Assembly: GCA_900155495.1 (NCBI GenBank)
Contig: FTLJ01000299.1
Location: 1-60,127 of the forward strand
From: Porogramme epimiltina
Lineage: Eukaryota > Basidiomycota > Agaricomycetes > Polyporales > Polyporaceae
DNA length: 60,127 nt
Direction: 5' to 3'
This document shows, piece after piece, positions 24,857 through 36,424 of the stretch. The notes under the pieces were generated by a model. That model was not told the DNA's origin and ran no database searches. It saw only the letters and a program-made list of their open reading frames with translations. The stretch's first letter is position 1; the number at the start of each line of letters is the position of its first letter. Position numbers and translations under genes: made by a program.

Positions 24857-26932
24857 GAGAGTCGGCAAGCCGGGGAAGAAGTGGAGGTGGACAGCGGCGG
24901 TGGGGCGAAACGAGAGCAGAGGGGAAAAGCAGGTCAAAGCGAAGAAAGGTGGAAGGTGTGACGGGGAGGAGTAGGAAGGAGCAGGAAGGAGAAGGATAAT
25001 ACAAGGATTCGTGGAGAGAGATGTGAGAAAACGGGTGAGGGAAGGAGAGTTGTGGAAGGGGGGCGAACTCAGAGAGAAAGATCTGTGCGTCAAGCATTCT
25101 TATAGCCCTCCGTCGGTTCAGGCGGGGGAAGGAGAGGGTGACCGGGAAGGCCGGGTCTGGACGACGGGACGGCCGGGGCGGGGGAGGTGGAGCTGTCGGA
25201 TGCCGAGAAGAGGGCAGGGCGAGTGCGGGGCCGACACGGACACCCTACAGAGCCACTACGGCAGCTCAGATCGCGAACAGAGGGCTCCGGGAGAAGGTCC
25301 GCGCACACGCCCAGCCCGGAAGCTGCACCGAAGGCGGGCACGAAGGCGGTCTCCCGCCCCCAGATCGGACTGCTCTTGCTCTATCAAAGCATCCTTCCCC
25401 ACCGTCACTCGGCACCTTCGCCTCTCACTCGGGGCGTCCTCCGCGGGGCCGTGCCTCCGAGATCTATACGTGCCCTGTAGGGGATCGTCAGTACCTGTCC
25501 AGAGAGGAGGCACACTCCTCCGCACTCACAACATCGTCGTCTCGGCCAACCGCGACACCGCGTCCACCTGCCTTCCGGTCCAGTGATCGGCCAGATTCCA
25601 ATCTGAGATTGGCATTTCCTCCCTCCTCTTATCGTCCAACACTTGCCTATACCAACCTCCTTCCCGATGTGTGCCTTTCGATCATCACGCACCCATGAAT
25701 TGAAGGCTGTTCATCGTCATCCTACGTACCACGCGGCTCACCGGTAGCTTCCCCATCCTTCGTTGCCGCAGGCGTCTTGCAGATGATCATATGAAGGCGT
25801 ACTCGGGTGCGAGCCTCTCCCCTTTTCTCCCGATTTCACTGCACCCAGGGGCAATTTAGAAGACCCTCTTGACGTCCCTAGACAGCACCTCCGAACCGAT
25901 TGCCAGCCTTCTGTCCCATCTACACGGTCCCGACTTCCCTCAGCTTATGACTTCGTGATCATCGCCGCCGTTTACTATCCTTGCTTTCTCGCACACGAGC
26001 TCTGGCTGTCACCTTCCCTTCAACCCCAAAGACACCGTTCCGCCGTGTCGCCGGGAGCCCTTGACAAAACGCCATTTCCGCGGGCCTTCAAGCTCGTAGC
26101 CTACGTCTATAGCTCACTCTCCGTTGTCCTTACGTACCAACGTCCCTTCTCAACATCCTGGGTCAATCCTCACATACGTGCATCAAAGTATCGCCGCCTT
26201 ATTCTCATCTACTTCTGCTCCCCACTCATTATAGGAACGTGCCCCGGTGACATCCCGGGCATTACCTGCCACCTCTGTCACACTCTCCGTGCCTTTCACC
26301 TCACTGGGGCACGGACCCGACGCATGTCAATACATCCTCTCGCCGATCGCTTTCTAGAACCTGCCTCAATTCACCTCATTCGCTCGTTGAGTCTTCTTGT
26401 TCATTACGAGATGACCGGACGCGAGTCACGCGACGCGTGGTGGCGGATACAACTTGCTGGTGCCGGGCTACGACAGCCACAAATATTGCAGATTCTCTCG
26501 AGATTTCACCCGACGCGGAGATGATGTGCCTAGGAGAGTCGGTGGGATAGAGTTGACAGGGTCATTGACTCGCAGTAACTTTCAATTCATGAATGGCGTC
26601 TATACCTTATAGTACAATAAATCTATGATAGTCGCTACCACATGTCCGTAGAAATAGAGAGGTCGAGTATCTTAGGAGAGGCCTCAGCCCTCGGTGATCG
26701 CTCTGTCGGACCGACAGCCTTCACAGAGTGGAGTGAGTTCTGCATTCATACGCCAGTGGGCGGAAGCACTCGCGAGTGCCGTTCACAAGCCGACGGGCCG
26801 CCAAGCCTCACGATATGCCACCTGCCATGCACAGACCCCGGTATGGCAACCCAAGCGCTCGCTCCCCGCGACCGACGACGATAGCAGCCACAGCCGAGCT
26901 CTCCCTCCTCTCCCCCCTCCGTTCCCCCCTCC
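24857..26932. other. Divergent intergenic region
   Basis: About 2.1 kb between the halogenase (-) and the membrane protein gene (+). TATAAG on the minus strand at about 25104-25099 could be the halogenase core promoter, giving a leader of roughly 200 bases. A 189-codon frame at 25955-26524 (+) has no recognisable domain and is not called. The last 200 bases are pyrimidine-rich, as in fungal leaders. Confidence 0.45.
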
Positions 26933-28260
26933 ATGGCTTCCACAGACCCCTCACATTCACCCCTCCTTCAAGATCCGTCGGCGCCCGAGTTGGTCCTCTC
27001 CACAGGAGCCCCCGAGGATCCCCCTCCACCCTATCCGACAGGCCGCCGTGGCCGCAACAACCGTCGCAGACGCGCCGCGCTCGAAGCCAGCGATTACGCC
27101 CACCTCCAAGCCCCCTCTGACGAGTACGACCCCGCTCTCTCCCTCCCGACACACTCCCAGCATTGCTCGGAACACCACCCTGATGACAACGACGCCACGG
27201 AATCCACACCCCTCCTCAGCCCGCACTCCCCGAGCTCCCCCCGCCCCCTTCTCCAAGCAGGCACCGTCCGGAGGCGGCGTACCCTATCACTTACGAGCAC
27301 GTTACGCTCGTCCGGCTCGTTGGCTCCGTCATTTGCGCAGACCGTCTTCTCTGCCTTCCAACCAGAGCGCGACTCGGACCTCGACCCGGACTGCCGCGAC
27401 GACGATAATGAGGACGATGATGACGATGGGGAGCACGACGAGTCGGACGGCGGAGAACTCGACAGCCCCGTCGGGCGCGACTACGACGCGCAACAACGCG
27501 CGTTCGCTGCGGAGCTCTCGGGGTACACCCACCGGCACGCACAACGACACCTACCGCTGCCGTTCGGCGCGCGCTGCAGGCGATACTTCAGGCCCCTCCG
27601 AAAACGGGCGTACTACTCGGCCCTCCTCCACCTTGTCGTCCTCAACTTCCCGTACGCGCTTGCGGCGTGGGTGTTCCTCTTCGTGTTCACCTTGGTGCGT
27701 ACTCCCCGCAATCGCGCGTTGCGCAGCATCCGTGGCGTTTGCGTGCTAACGGCGCGATCTGTCCCCCCTTTATGAACCACGCCGTCCCGCAGGTCGGGAC
27801 CTGCACGCTGATGGCGCTGCCGCTCGGCGCGGTGCTCTGCTTCGTGGACCTGTTCGGCGCGCGGCTGCTCGCGCGGGGCGAGCTCGCGCTGCAGACGACG
27901 TTCCACGGGCCGCTCTCGTACCCCGTGCCGAGCGCGCCGCTGCCGATCTTCACGCGGACGCGCGCGCCGACGCCGGCGCAGCTCGAGGCGGGCGTGCGGC
28001 CGAGCGCGGTCGTGCGCGAGACGTCGTTCTACCGGAACGCGTACGCGATGTTCACGGACCCGACGAGCTACCAGGCGCTGTTCTACTTTTTGGTGCTCAA
28101 GCCGGGCGTGACGGTGCTCATGTTTGTGTTCTTCCTGGCCATTGTGCCCGTCGCGGCTGCGCTGGTCGTGCCGCTGCCAGCCGTGCTGCGGCTAGCGCGG
28201 CGGATGGGGATTTGGCAGGCGAACGTGGCGGTGGAGGGGCTCTACTTTGCTGCCCGGTGA
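26933..28260 (+). CDS. Multi-pass membrane protein with acidic N-terminal region
   Basis: Two exons, 26933-27694 and 27793-28260, with a 98-nt intron, join in phase to 409 residues. Residues 1-200 are cytosolic-type and disordered: a PPPPYP motif, basic RRGRNNRRRR, and a very acidic run (DDDNEDDDDDGEHDESDGGE). Three or four hydrophobic segments follow: SALLHLVVLNFPYALAAWVF with LFVFTL, GTCTLMALPLGAVLCFVDLF, YQALFYFLVLKPGVTVLMFV, and FLAIVPVAAALVVPLPAVLR. The hydrophobic part loosely recalls the four-helix putative sensor domain of the PF13796 type, where paired helices flank an amphipathic loop (ARLLARGELALQ). This is a weak resemblance and no function is asserted. The ATG at 26933 is the first in the frame. 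Confidence 0.7.
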
Positions 28261-28782
28261 GAGACTGCATGAGATGATGATATCATGGGAGGGGTGGGCG
28301 CTCCGGTTGAGCTCGCGGTAGCATCCTAGTGTACTTTTTAATCGTGTAGGCTACAGTCTCGCGCGTAGGGTGCGATCTTCAACTCGTTTTCTTAGACGTC
28401 GTGTGCATACGACCATGTGCAGTTCGAAACGGGGTGGGGAGGAAGTGCAGGAGAGGTATGCAGCATCGAGCCAATGGGGTTAGGGGTTGGGCGGCTTTCT
28501 GCCAGTCCGAAGTTTACGGCAACTCTGCACCATACCTGGTCGTGCGTAGACATCGTCCGCGGTTGAGCTTACAGGTTGGCTCAGCTCCGAGCCGGACATC
28601 TGTTGGAGTGGACATTTATCGGGCGCAAGACGACAGGCAGGTAGTACTTATACCACAATGCCCACGCGCGATCTGCTGACTCGACCCTCTACAGGCCATA
28701 AGCTTTTCGCGGCGCATCTCTCTCTTCCCCGCGCTTTCTCCTCGACCACACCCACCCGCCTTCTGAGATCCCGGACGCAACG
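28261..28782. other. Intergenic, TRP1 promoter
   Basis: About 520 bases between tandem genes. It contains a TGACTC site (listed separately) and a pyrimidine-rich leader from about 28720 up to the TRP1 ATG. Nothing else is recognised. Confidence 0.55.
28677..28682 (+). promoter_or_regulatory. Candidate Gcn4/Cpc1 site (TGACTC) upstream of TRP1
   Basis: TGACTC is the core of the general amino acid control element bound by Gcn4/CpcA/Cpc1 bZIP factors. It lies about 100 bases before the TRP1 start, the usual position in fungal amino-acid biosynthesis genes. A six-base match can occur by chance, so the assignment rests on context. Confidence 0.4.
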
Positions 28783-31655
28783 ATGGCCCTCGCGCTGCCG
28801 GCGGAACTGGCGCGTCCTCTGGACGTGCTGATGATCGACAACTTTGACTCGTTCACGTGGAACATCTACCAGTCGCTGTGCCTGCTGGGTGCGGAGGTGA
28901 CGGTCATCCGGAACGACGCGATCACGGCGGCGGCGTTCCCGCTGCTGAAGCTGAACTCGCTGGTGATCTCGCCGGGGCCGGGGCACCCGACGACGGACTC
29001 GGGGATCTCGCGGGAGGCGATCAAGTACTTTGCGGGGCGGGTGCCGGTGCTGGGGGTGTGCATGGGCCTGCAGTGCCTGGTGGACGTGTTTGGCGGGGAG
29101 ATTGGGTGAGTCGCGCGTCCGTTTGTTTTTTTTCTGTTGCGGCGGTTGGAGGGGAGGTGCGCCCGCGGTCTGTGCGAGGAGAGATCGGGGGCGCATCGCT
29201 CGGGCTGCAGGGGGCGGAGGGACGAGTAGGAGTAAGCAGGGGGCGTGCAGGGAGGCGACGGACGGCGTTTGGGTGCGCGGGTGCGGGGTAAGCCCGGTTC
29301 TGGCTGAAGAAGCAGCTGCGCCAGTGGAGGCCTCATGCTGCTCCTCCCCGGGCGGGCGGCGGACGGGAAGCGGCCCCGCTCGGGCGCAGGCGTTGTTTCA
29401 CGTTGGCGGGGAGGCTGCTGCCAACGAAGCCGTCTGGCGTCAGTCAACCTTTTGGCTTTTGCTCCCGCGCCCTGTCCGAGCGACCCGCGGCTGAGCTCGT
29501 CCCCGCCTTCCGCTTCCCGCCTTCCGCCTCCTGCCTCCATGGTCCGCGCTCGAAGCAGAGGACGGATGCTAACCGCTACGCCAGGTTCGCGGGAGAGATC
29601 ATGCACGGCAAGGCGAGCGGCGTGCGGCACGACGCCCGCGGCTGCTTCAAGGACGTCCCCCAGGGCATCAAGTGCACCCGCTACCACTCCCTCAGCGCCA
29701 GCACCTCCACCATGCCCAAGGACCTCGCCATCACCGCCATCACCCAGGACTCGGGCGTCATCATGGGCGTCCGCCACCGCAAGTACACTCTCGAGGCCAT
29801 TCAGTACCACCCTGAGGGCATCCTCTCCGAGGGCGGAGACATCCTCTTCAAGAACTTCCTCGCCCTCCGCGGTGGTACCTGGGATGCCAACCCCTCCTAC
29901 CGCGTCGTTGCTGATGCTCTCCCGGCCTTCGGCCTCGAGGGTATCGCCGACAAGGTCCCCAATGGAAACCCCACCCCCGGCGGCTCCTCCTCCAAAGTCC
30001 CCACCATTCTCGAGAAAATATACGCCCAGCGCATCAGCGACGTAGAGCTCGCAAAGCAGACCCCCGGCACCACCCCCGACGACCTCGAGACCCTCCTCAA
30101 CCTCAATGTCGCCCCGCCCGTCATCGACTTCCTCGCCCGCATCAAGCAGGCTCCCAAGAAGCCCGCCCTCATGGCAGAGGTCAAGCGCGCCAGCCCCTCC
30201 AAGGGCCCCATCGCCATGAAGGCCAACGCCGCCCAGCAGGCCCTCACCTATGCCATCGCAGGCGCCTCCGTCATCTCCGTTCTCACCGAGCCTACCTGGT
30301 TCAAGGGTACTCTCCTCGACATGCGCCTCGCCCGCCAGGCCATTGACGCTCTCCCCTACCGCCCTGCCATCCTCCGGAAGGACTTCATCTTTGATGAGTA
30401 CCAGATCGCCGAGGCCCGCCTCCACGGCGCCGACAGCGTCCTCCTCATCGTCGCTATGCTCCCCGTCCCACGCCTCCACGCATTGTACACCTACTCCCGC
30501 TCCCTCGGCATGGAGCCCCTCGTCGAGGTCAACAACGCTCGCGAGATGGAGGCCGCCCTCGCCCTCGGCGCCCGTGTGATTGGTGTCAACAACCGCAACC
30601 TCCACGACTTCCAAGTGGATATGCAGACCACCTCCCGCCTCGTCGACATGGTCCGCGAGCGTGACGTCGTACTCTGCGCCCTCAGCGGCATCAAAGACGC
30701 CGACGATGTCCGCACCTACACCGCCCAGGGCGTCGGCGCCGTCCTCGTCGGCGAGGCTCTCATGCGCGCCCCCGATACCCGCGCCTTCATCCGCCAGCTC
30801 CTTGACTGGCCCGAACCCGCGCCGCAGGACCCCAAGGGCAAGTCCGTCGAGGCGCCCCCGCCGCTCGTCAAGATCTGCGGCATCCGCACCGTCGAGGAGG
30901 CCATGGACGCGATCGACGCCGGCGCGGACCTGCTCGGGCTCGTCTTCGTCCCCAAGAGCAAGCGCTACGTCTCCCCCGAGCAGGCCCGCAAGATCGCCGC
31001 CGCCGTGCACGCGCGCATCCTCGCGCAGCCCCCGCCCGCGTCCCTCGACACGCCGCCCGCGGGGGGCACCGCCGACGGCGACGCGCCGCAGAACGAGCCG
31101 TGGTTCGCGGCGCACGCGCGCCGGCTCACGGCCGCGCTGGGGCGCGAGGGCGCGCGCCGCCCGCGCGTCGTCGGCGTGTTCCAGGACCAGCCGCTCGAGG
31201 CGGTCCTGCGCGCGGTCGACGACGCGCGGCTCGACCTTGTGCAGCTGCACGGGCGCGAGCCCGTCGAGTGGGCGCGCCACGTGCCGGTGCCCGTCGTGCG
31301 CGTGTTCCACGTCGACGGCGCCGATGGAGGGCTTGCGGGCGTGACGCGGCCTGGTGCGCACGCGTTTGTGCTACTGGACGCGGTTGCGAAGGGGCGCGCG
31401 GACGGGCTTAGTGGGGGCAGCGGGGAGCGCGTCGACTTGGAGCTCGCCAAGGCTGTCGTTGACAAGGGCGAAGTGGGCGGCGGGGCGATGCCGATTATCC
31501 TTGCTGGCGGGCTCACGCCGGACAATGTCCAGGAGGTCGTGAGGACGGTGCGCCCGTGGGCGGTGGACGTCAGCGGCGGCGTGGAACTGAAAGATGGGTC
31601 TGCGAAAGATCCGGCGCGGGTACAAGCGTTTATTACGGCGGTCAAGGAGGCGTAG
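28783..31655 (+). CDS. TRP1: Trifunctional tryptophan biosynthesis protein (TrpG-TrpC-TrpF)
   Basis: One polypeptide combines the glutamine amidotransferase of anthranilate synthase, indole-3-glycerol-phosphate synthase (IGPS) and phosphoribosylanthranilate isomerase (PRAI), as in other filamentous fungi. Exons 28783-29105 and 29585-31655 give 797 residues. Amidotransferase: [11 protein letters not shown] near the start, oxyanion loop SPGPGHP, nucleophile C93 in GVCMGLQC, and H183/E185 in YHPEG. IGPS, about 245-515: [19 protein letters not shown] with the catalytic Lys, LVEVNN, GVNNRNL, VGEALM. PRAI, about 536-797: C539 in [19 protein letters not shown], and VDVSGGVE with the catalytic Asp near the end. 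All active-site residues are intact. The partner is the separate TrpE subunit, not present here. The intron is unusually long (479 nt) and separates the catalytic Cys from its His and Glu. Coding bias is strong (C-ended codons), as in well-expressed genes. Confidence 0.97.
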
Positions 31656-31777
31656 ATATAAAGACGTGTAGGCGCGGGTGTAGGTCTATTGGTTAGAAGA
31701 ACGCGCATGTATGTTTAGTATTACAAGCTGAAACGGAGGCAGATCGTCGAATTGCCACCCCCTGAGTAGGTCTTCAA

Positions 31778-31871
31778 GACACTATGGCCGAGTGGTTAAG
31801 GCGACAGATTCGAATTCGCTTCGATCATCTGTTTCCCTCTGGGAGCGCAGGTTCAAATCCTGCTGGTGTCG
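31778..31871 (+). tRNA. tRNA-Ser(CGA) with 12-nt intron
   Basis: The acceptor stem GACACTA pairs with TGGTGTC (one G-T pair), with G31871 as discriminator, which is a normal serine identity base. The D arm contains GGCCGAGTGGTTAAGGC, the A box. The anticodon stem ACAGA pairs with TCTGT. The loop with its intron removed is TTCGAAA, placing anticodon CGA at 31811-31813. A 12-nt intron (TTCGCTTCGATC, 31815-31826) follows position 37, the canonical site. A long variable arm (TTCCCTCTGGGAGC) marks a class II tRNA, and the T arm is GCAGGTTCAAATCCTGC. It decodes UCG. It lies about 120 bases downstream of TRP1. Confidence 0.96.
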
Positions 31872-31874
31872 TCA

Positions 31875-31879
31875 TTTTT
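31875..31879 (+). terminator. RNA polymerase III terminator
   Basis: A run of five T residues three bases after the tRNA discriminator base is a standard Pol III termination signal for the tRNA-Ser gene. Confidence 0.75.
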
Positions 31880-34079
31880 GTACCCCGAGGTTTCCCTATT
31901 CATCTTTTCACATTCATTCAAACTATCTCGACAAACGGCAGCACTTCTGTTAAGAAGGATGTTTGGGCTCGAGATACCCTTCTGCATGAAACTATAGACG
32001 GAATGAGATTCACCGGAGGTCATATGTAACCGCCGCCTTCCTATGCAGCAATTTGTTACCGAGCGCGCTCTCAGGCAAAACTTGTCGAGGCAACCTGATG
32101 TTCCTTATCCTGTGCGGAGAAAACGCTCGATATCATGATCAATAGCGCCTACCACCACGAGGCGCTCACTACCGTGGTTAGAGTTAGCATAGGATTGGTG
32201 CTGTGAAACGTGAGCAAGTGTAAGTTGGAGCTTCCGGAGGTCCGGAAAGCAATGGAGGCACTGACCAATGAGCTATAGAACGACGAACTATGCAGTTCAC
32301 CGATCGAAGAATTAGACATTAGATCATCCCAACAGAGTTCTCGCGTGTTGGAGAGCCGTTGGCCACCTGCAGAGTGATGAAACATCCGTGCACACGGACC
32401 TGTCTACATGCGCACGTGCGGTGACTTGCGACTGTCAGGGGCGCATCCGATCAGCATGCTTGGAAAAAAGTGTGCTCATTGGTGATGCGTCCCGATGTCG
32501 TCCCCATAAGCGTAATGAGAGGGCGGCAAATAAACCGGCACTCCACGGGGGTCAGATGAGATCCGGTTCGAATGCCCACCTTAAAGATTTTGCGACGTTC
32601 AGGAGGCCGCGAGAGTGTGCACGCCCGGACTATTGTGGACCAGGCCGCAATGGGCGGGACGCCACCGCCACAGAAGAAACACACCGCCCGAAGAGGCGAC
32701 TCGTTTGTAAGCCCTAGACCGTGCGGCTGGCGTTGGGGCTCGCCGCTTACTCTGACGTACGTGGCTAACTAACGGCGGCCACCGTGCGGGTCGGAACGTA
32801 CAGCCTGGGCGTGCTGCGTACCTGGGCGGGAGGACCCACAGACGTTCAAACATCGCGGCGCCGATCGTGAAGCAGAGCCAAACTCCTCGGCGCCGCCACC
32901 GTTGAAGCGGAGGAGGGGCCGGAGTGGGGAAAGGGACCTCGGCCACCTCCCCCCCCCTTCCTCGTGGCGCCTCGCGGAGATGAGTGTGCGGGTGGGGCGG
33001 CCGCCCATCCAGTGGGAGAGCTTTGGACCCTTCCGTCGGGGAAGCGGAAGCGTGCGCGCGCTGTTCTGTGCGCGTCGCTTGCAGAGCCCAGGCGACGCGA
33101 CGCGCCCTCTGCGAAGGAGAAGAGAGACCGCCAGAGACGCCAGCCGCGGCAATCATAGCCAGGGAGGGACGTGCGCACTCGCACCGCGGGCGGACAGCAG
33201 GGCGTTACGTATGCGCGTGCGCAACCCCCCCCCCGCTTCGCGTGTATGTCGTCGCCGCTTCTGGGGTTCCAAGAGCGAACGCTGCGTTCGAAATGCGAAT
33301 TCCCGCGGCGATGGGGACCCCACGCGACGTCGCGGGCGAAGCCCGAAGGACCGGCAGTTGAGACTCTGCCGTTGTGCTACCAGCAGGGCGGTTGCGCTAG
33401 GCTACGAAGGGCCGTTTCCACCCGACCCGCCCGGTGTACATTGACGAGAGGTCAGAGGATAGAGAAGAAGACGGTAGGTATAGTAGTAGTAAACGCCACA
33501 AGACGACGTCCGGGCAGACACATCGAGAAGGATGCTTAAGAGGATAGGATAAACAGAACTAAGGGTGGAAGACTAGTACTAGGTAATTACAGTGGGAAAA
33601 CAAAACGATCCAGACACATCCAGACATGAGCACAATCACGAAAGGAAGTAGAAACGGAAGGGGAAAGTAGGGCAAAGAGATGTCGTGGATCGGAGTATGG
33701 GCGGTGACAGGATGGGACGGGTGTGTGCTCGAGATCACAGCGGCATGTGGGCATGTAAAGGAGCGACGTGGGCGGCCATGGGCATGGCGTATCAGGTGAG
33801 GAAACATTTTCCAACTATGTACAATATGCGGTGGTAGGTGCAGTGCCCGGCGGAGCGCGACGCAGCCACAACGCGCGCCGGAGGATAGAGGCGAAGATGA
33901 TCGTGATGAAAGTCGTGAACGCCGGGATATGACACATGGATGAAGGAGATGCAGAAGGGAGGAGACGATGAGCCGGTACCGAGAAGAGAAAGAACGGAAC
34001 GATGCCGAGAAGATGCAGCATGCACACCACCAACGAAGCGGACCTCCGTCAATCAGACGGTCGTTCGCCTTTAAGCCCA

Positions 34080-35676
34080 TTACAGAAGACCACATTCCCG
34101 CAGATGGAGCTGCAGGAGGATATCCTGGATCGCACTCAAGACGACTATATGGGCCGAAATAGATCCGGCAGGCGACAGGTCATGCCACCGCACAGGATGG
34201 GCGCGACGCAACGTCGATGTGGCGACACGGAGAGAGAGGAGCGACGGAGCGTGGGGATGATTGGACGAAAAGGGAAGACGCATCAATGGAACAATCAGTA
34301 TTGGGCATGACGATAGCGGGGACAGTAATGCACGCACACTTGATTTGCTGGGTATCTGTTGCGCAGGTGTAGTGCGCGTAGATCTGCTTCGTTGCCGCGC
34401 TCTGGTTGAGGGAGACGAAGCGGTGAAGCAGGTAGTTACATGCTGCGTCGTAGTCGTCGCCGCCGTTGTAGTCGGGGAAGTAGTCGCCCAGTGGTGAGCG
34501 GGGGAGCTTCTCGGCGAACAGATCAATCTTGTTCAGGAACAAGATCTATAGTGGAACACGGTCGAGCAGAAACACATCCGTCAGCAACCCGGATGACAGG
34601 TGTAGCCGGTAATAAGCGTGCTTACGATCGACGTCTTGACGAACCATCTTGAGTTGCATATCGAATCGAACAGGGTCAAGGCCTCCTGCATACGGTTCTG
34701 TGGAGCAATTGCGTGGTGAAAACCTGTGCACGAGCGGCAGGAGCGTAAAGAAACGTACGACGCTCTCATCCTCGTACAGCATCTGGTCATACTCGCTCAA
34801 GGAGACGAGGAAGACAAGGGCGGTGACGTTCTCGAAGCAGTGAATCCACTTCTTACGCTCGGACCGCTGGCCACCGACGTCGAAGAGCTTGTACGTGAGC
34901 TCGCCGACCTTGAACGTGGTCTCGGTGATACCGGTGGTCTTGACACGGGAGCGAAGGATGTCCTGGTCAGTGGGCATGTAATTGGGCGCAGCCATGCGGT
35001 CGATCGCGTTGAAGTAGTAGACAGCGGAGTCGTTGAGCTGGAACTCGCGGGAGCGAGCAACCGCCTCCTTGACTGCGGGGTCCTTCCAGAGACCGCGAAT
35101 AGAGTCCGCAACGTCGCGAGGCATGATGTCGCCCTCAATCTGGCCAGGCAGAGAGAGGACGACAGAGCGACGGGCATCGTTTTGCGGGGAGAGCTGGATG
35201 TCCAAGTGAGGCATGGCCTCGAGGATAGCGCTGTATACGGGGACACAGATGAGAGTTTGAGGAAGGCCGGACGGACTAGTCACATACCGCATGGACTGAA
35301 TCGTATTGGAGTAGATGATCTCCTTGTACGAGTCACGCTCTTGCTCGTTGTAGCCGCCGTGGTGGATGAGCTTCATCTGCTTGAGAACGGTAGACTGGGA
35401 GAGAATGCGAGTTGAGCGGGGAGGAGTGGAAAGACGGATGAGGTATCTACCTTGCCGGACTCTCCAGCTCCGAGAAGCAGCATCTTAATCTCGTTCTTAG
35501 CCATCATACGGTCGCGCTTGAGCTGGTTCTCAATCTCATCGTTGCCTGCGGAGGAGGGCTGTTGAGCGGAAGGGAGGGGAGGAGGGACGGGGGACGTGTC
35601 CGGGGCGGGTTGTTGATGGGAAGTACTTACGGGCCTTTGCCTCGTCGTCAATGCCGGAAGACTGGACGCAACCCAT
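34080..35676 (-). CDS. Heterotrimeric G protein alpha subunit (G-alpha-i-like)
   Basis: A GTP-binding alpha subunit relaying signals from seven-helix receptors, in fungi typically pheromone or nutrient receptors acting on cAMP or MAP-kinase pathways. Seven exons join to about 353 residues, the usual size. The N-terminus MGCVQSSG has Gly2 for myristoylation and Cys3 for palmitoylation. The nucleotide-binding motifs are all present: G1 GAGESGK|STVLKQM (split by an intron), G2 area RSRVKTTGITET with the switch I Arg and Thr, G3 DVGGQRSERKKW with the catalytic Gln, G4 FLNKIDLF, and G5 YTCATDT. The last exon is joined by AAGT|gtgcgt to give QIKFVLSAIQDILLQLHLRE followed by CGLL. The Cys four residues from the end is the position ADP-ribosylated by pertussis toxin in Gi proteins, placing this in fungal group I. 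The receptor partner is unknown. Confidence 0.95.
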
Positions 35677-36424
35677 TGTGGATAGAGATGAGGGCGAGAG
35701 AGGGGAGGAGGGGGGAAGTAAAAGAGCGGGAGGGAGCAGGGGCGGCTAAGAGCCTTTGGCGGGGGAGGAGGAAGAGGGAAGGGAAGAAGGAGGGATGGAG
35801 ACAGAGGAGGATCACCCTCTGCGCGCCAACCCCGATGCCCTGGCGCCTCGGCTCGGTGCCAGCGCAGGCCGCCTGCTTCCGCCTCCGCGCCCGACCCGCC
35901 GCCCGGCCCCGGCAGACGCCCGTCTCCACGCCCCAAACGCGGCCCTGCCCGACAACAGCCGCCTGCCGCCCCGCCCACCACCGGCACCCCCCGCCGCCCG
36001 GCCGCCGCACACGCTCCCCGGGGTCCCGCCGTGTCTCACTCATCCAGGTCCAATGTGATTCCGGCGCCGATGCAACTATGTATGGTACAGCAATATGCAA
36101 CTAATATCCAATGCAAACTAACTAGACTCTAGCCGAAACCATCCTCAGCAGCAAAACATATACATGAAGCGCATATATCTCCAGCACCCCCACCCTCCGC
36201 CACGGCGTGTATCCCCCCAAGTGGCGGCGGGTCAACGCCGCCCCGACGCCGCCCAGAGACGATTCTCCTCTGTCCGTTACGTCCGCCACAGGGTGATCGT
36301 CACTGTCGACGGCGCCGATCTCTAGACCAGTGCTGGGACGCGTCCCACCTCCGCCCTCTTCTTCTCCGTCCAACACGGCCTGCTCCTCCGTAGAGGGCGC
36401 AGTCTTGCCGCGGTGGGGGGCAAG
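35677..36424. other. Intergenic, tandem minus-strand genes
   Basis: The G-alpha promoter and the 3' flank of the Bcs1-like gene. 35690-35800 is purine-rich on the plus strand (pyrimidine-rich on the sense strand), a typical fungal 5' leader. Shadow frames only. Confidence 0.5.

Larger units (their letters stand above)
31656..34079. other. Intergenic region around the tRNA gene
   Basis: Apart from tRNA-Ser(CGA) at 31778-31871, no gene is recognised in these 2.4 kb. 31900-32450 is AT-richer than its surroundings, and 32750-33400 is very GC-rich with only shadow frames. The end near 34000 is the G-alpha 3' flank (minus strand). Confidence 0.5.

Noticed and set aside
25955..26524. A 189-codon plus-strand frame between the halogenase and the membrane protein gene
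   Set aside because: No domain, signal peptide or membrane pattern is convincing, and no splice extension improves it. Left uncalled, though an orphan gene is possible.
28866..31361. An 831-codon open frame antisense to TRP1
   Set aside because: Its Gly/Ala/Val/Asp/Glu-rich translation is what strong C-ended codon bias in TRP1 produces on the opposite strand, and no domain is present. TRP1 itself is fully supported.
32565..32573. A tRNA B-box-like GGTTCGAAT
   Set aside because: The flanks do not form a T stem, and no A box or acceptor stem is found at a suitable distance.
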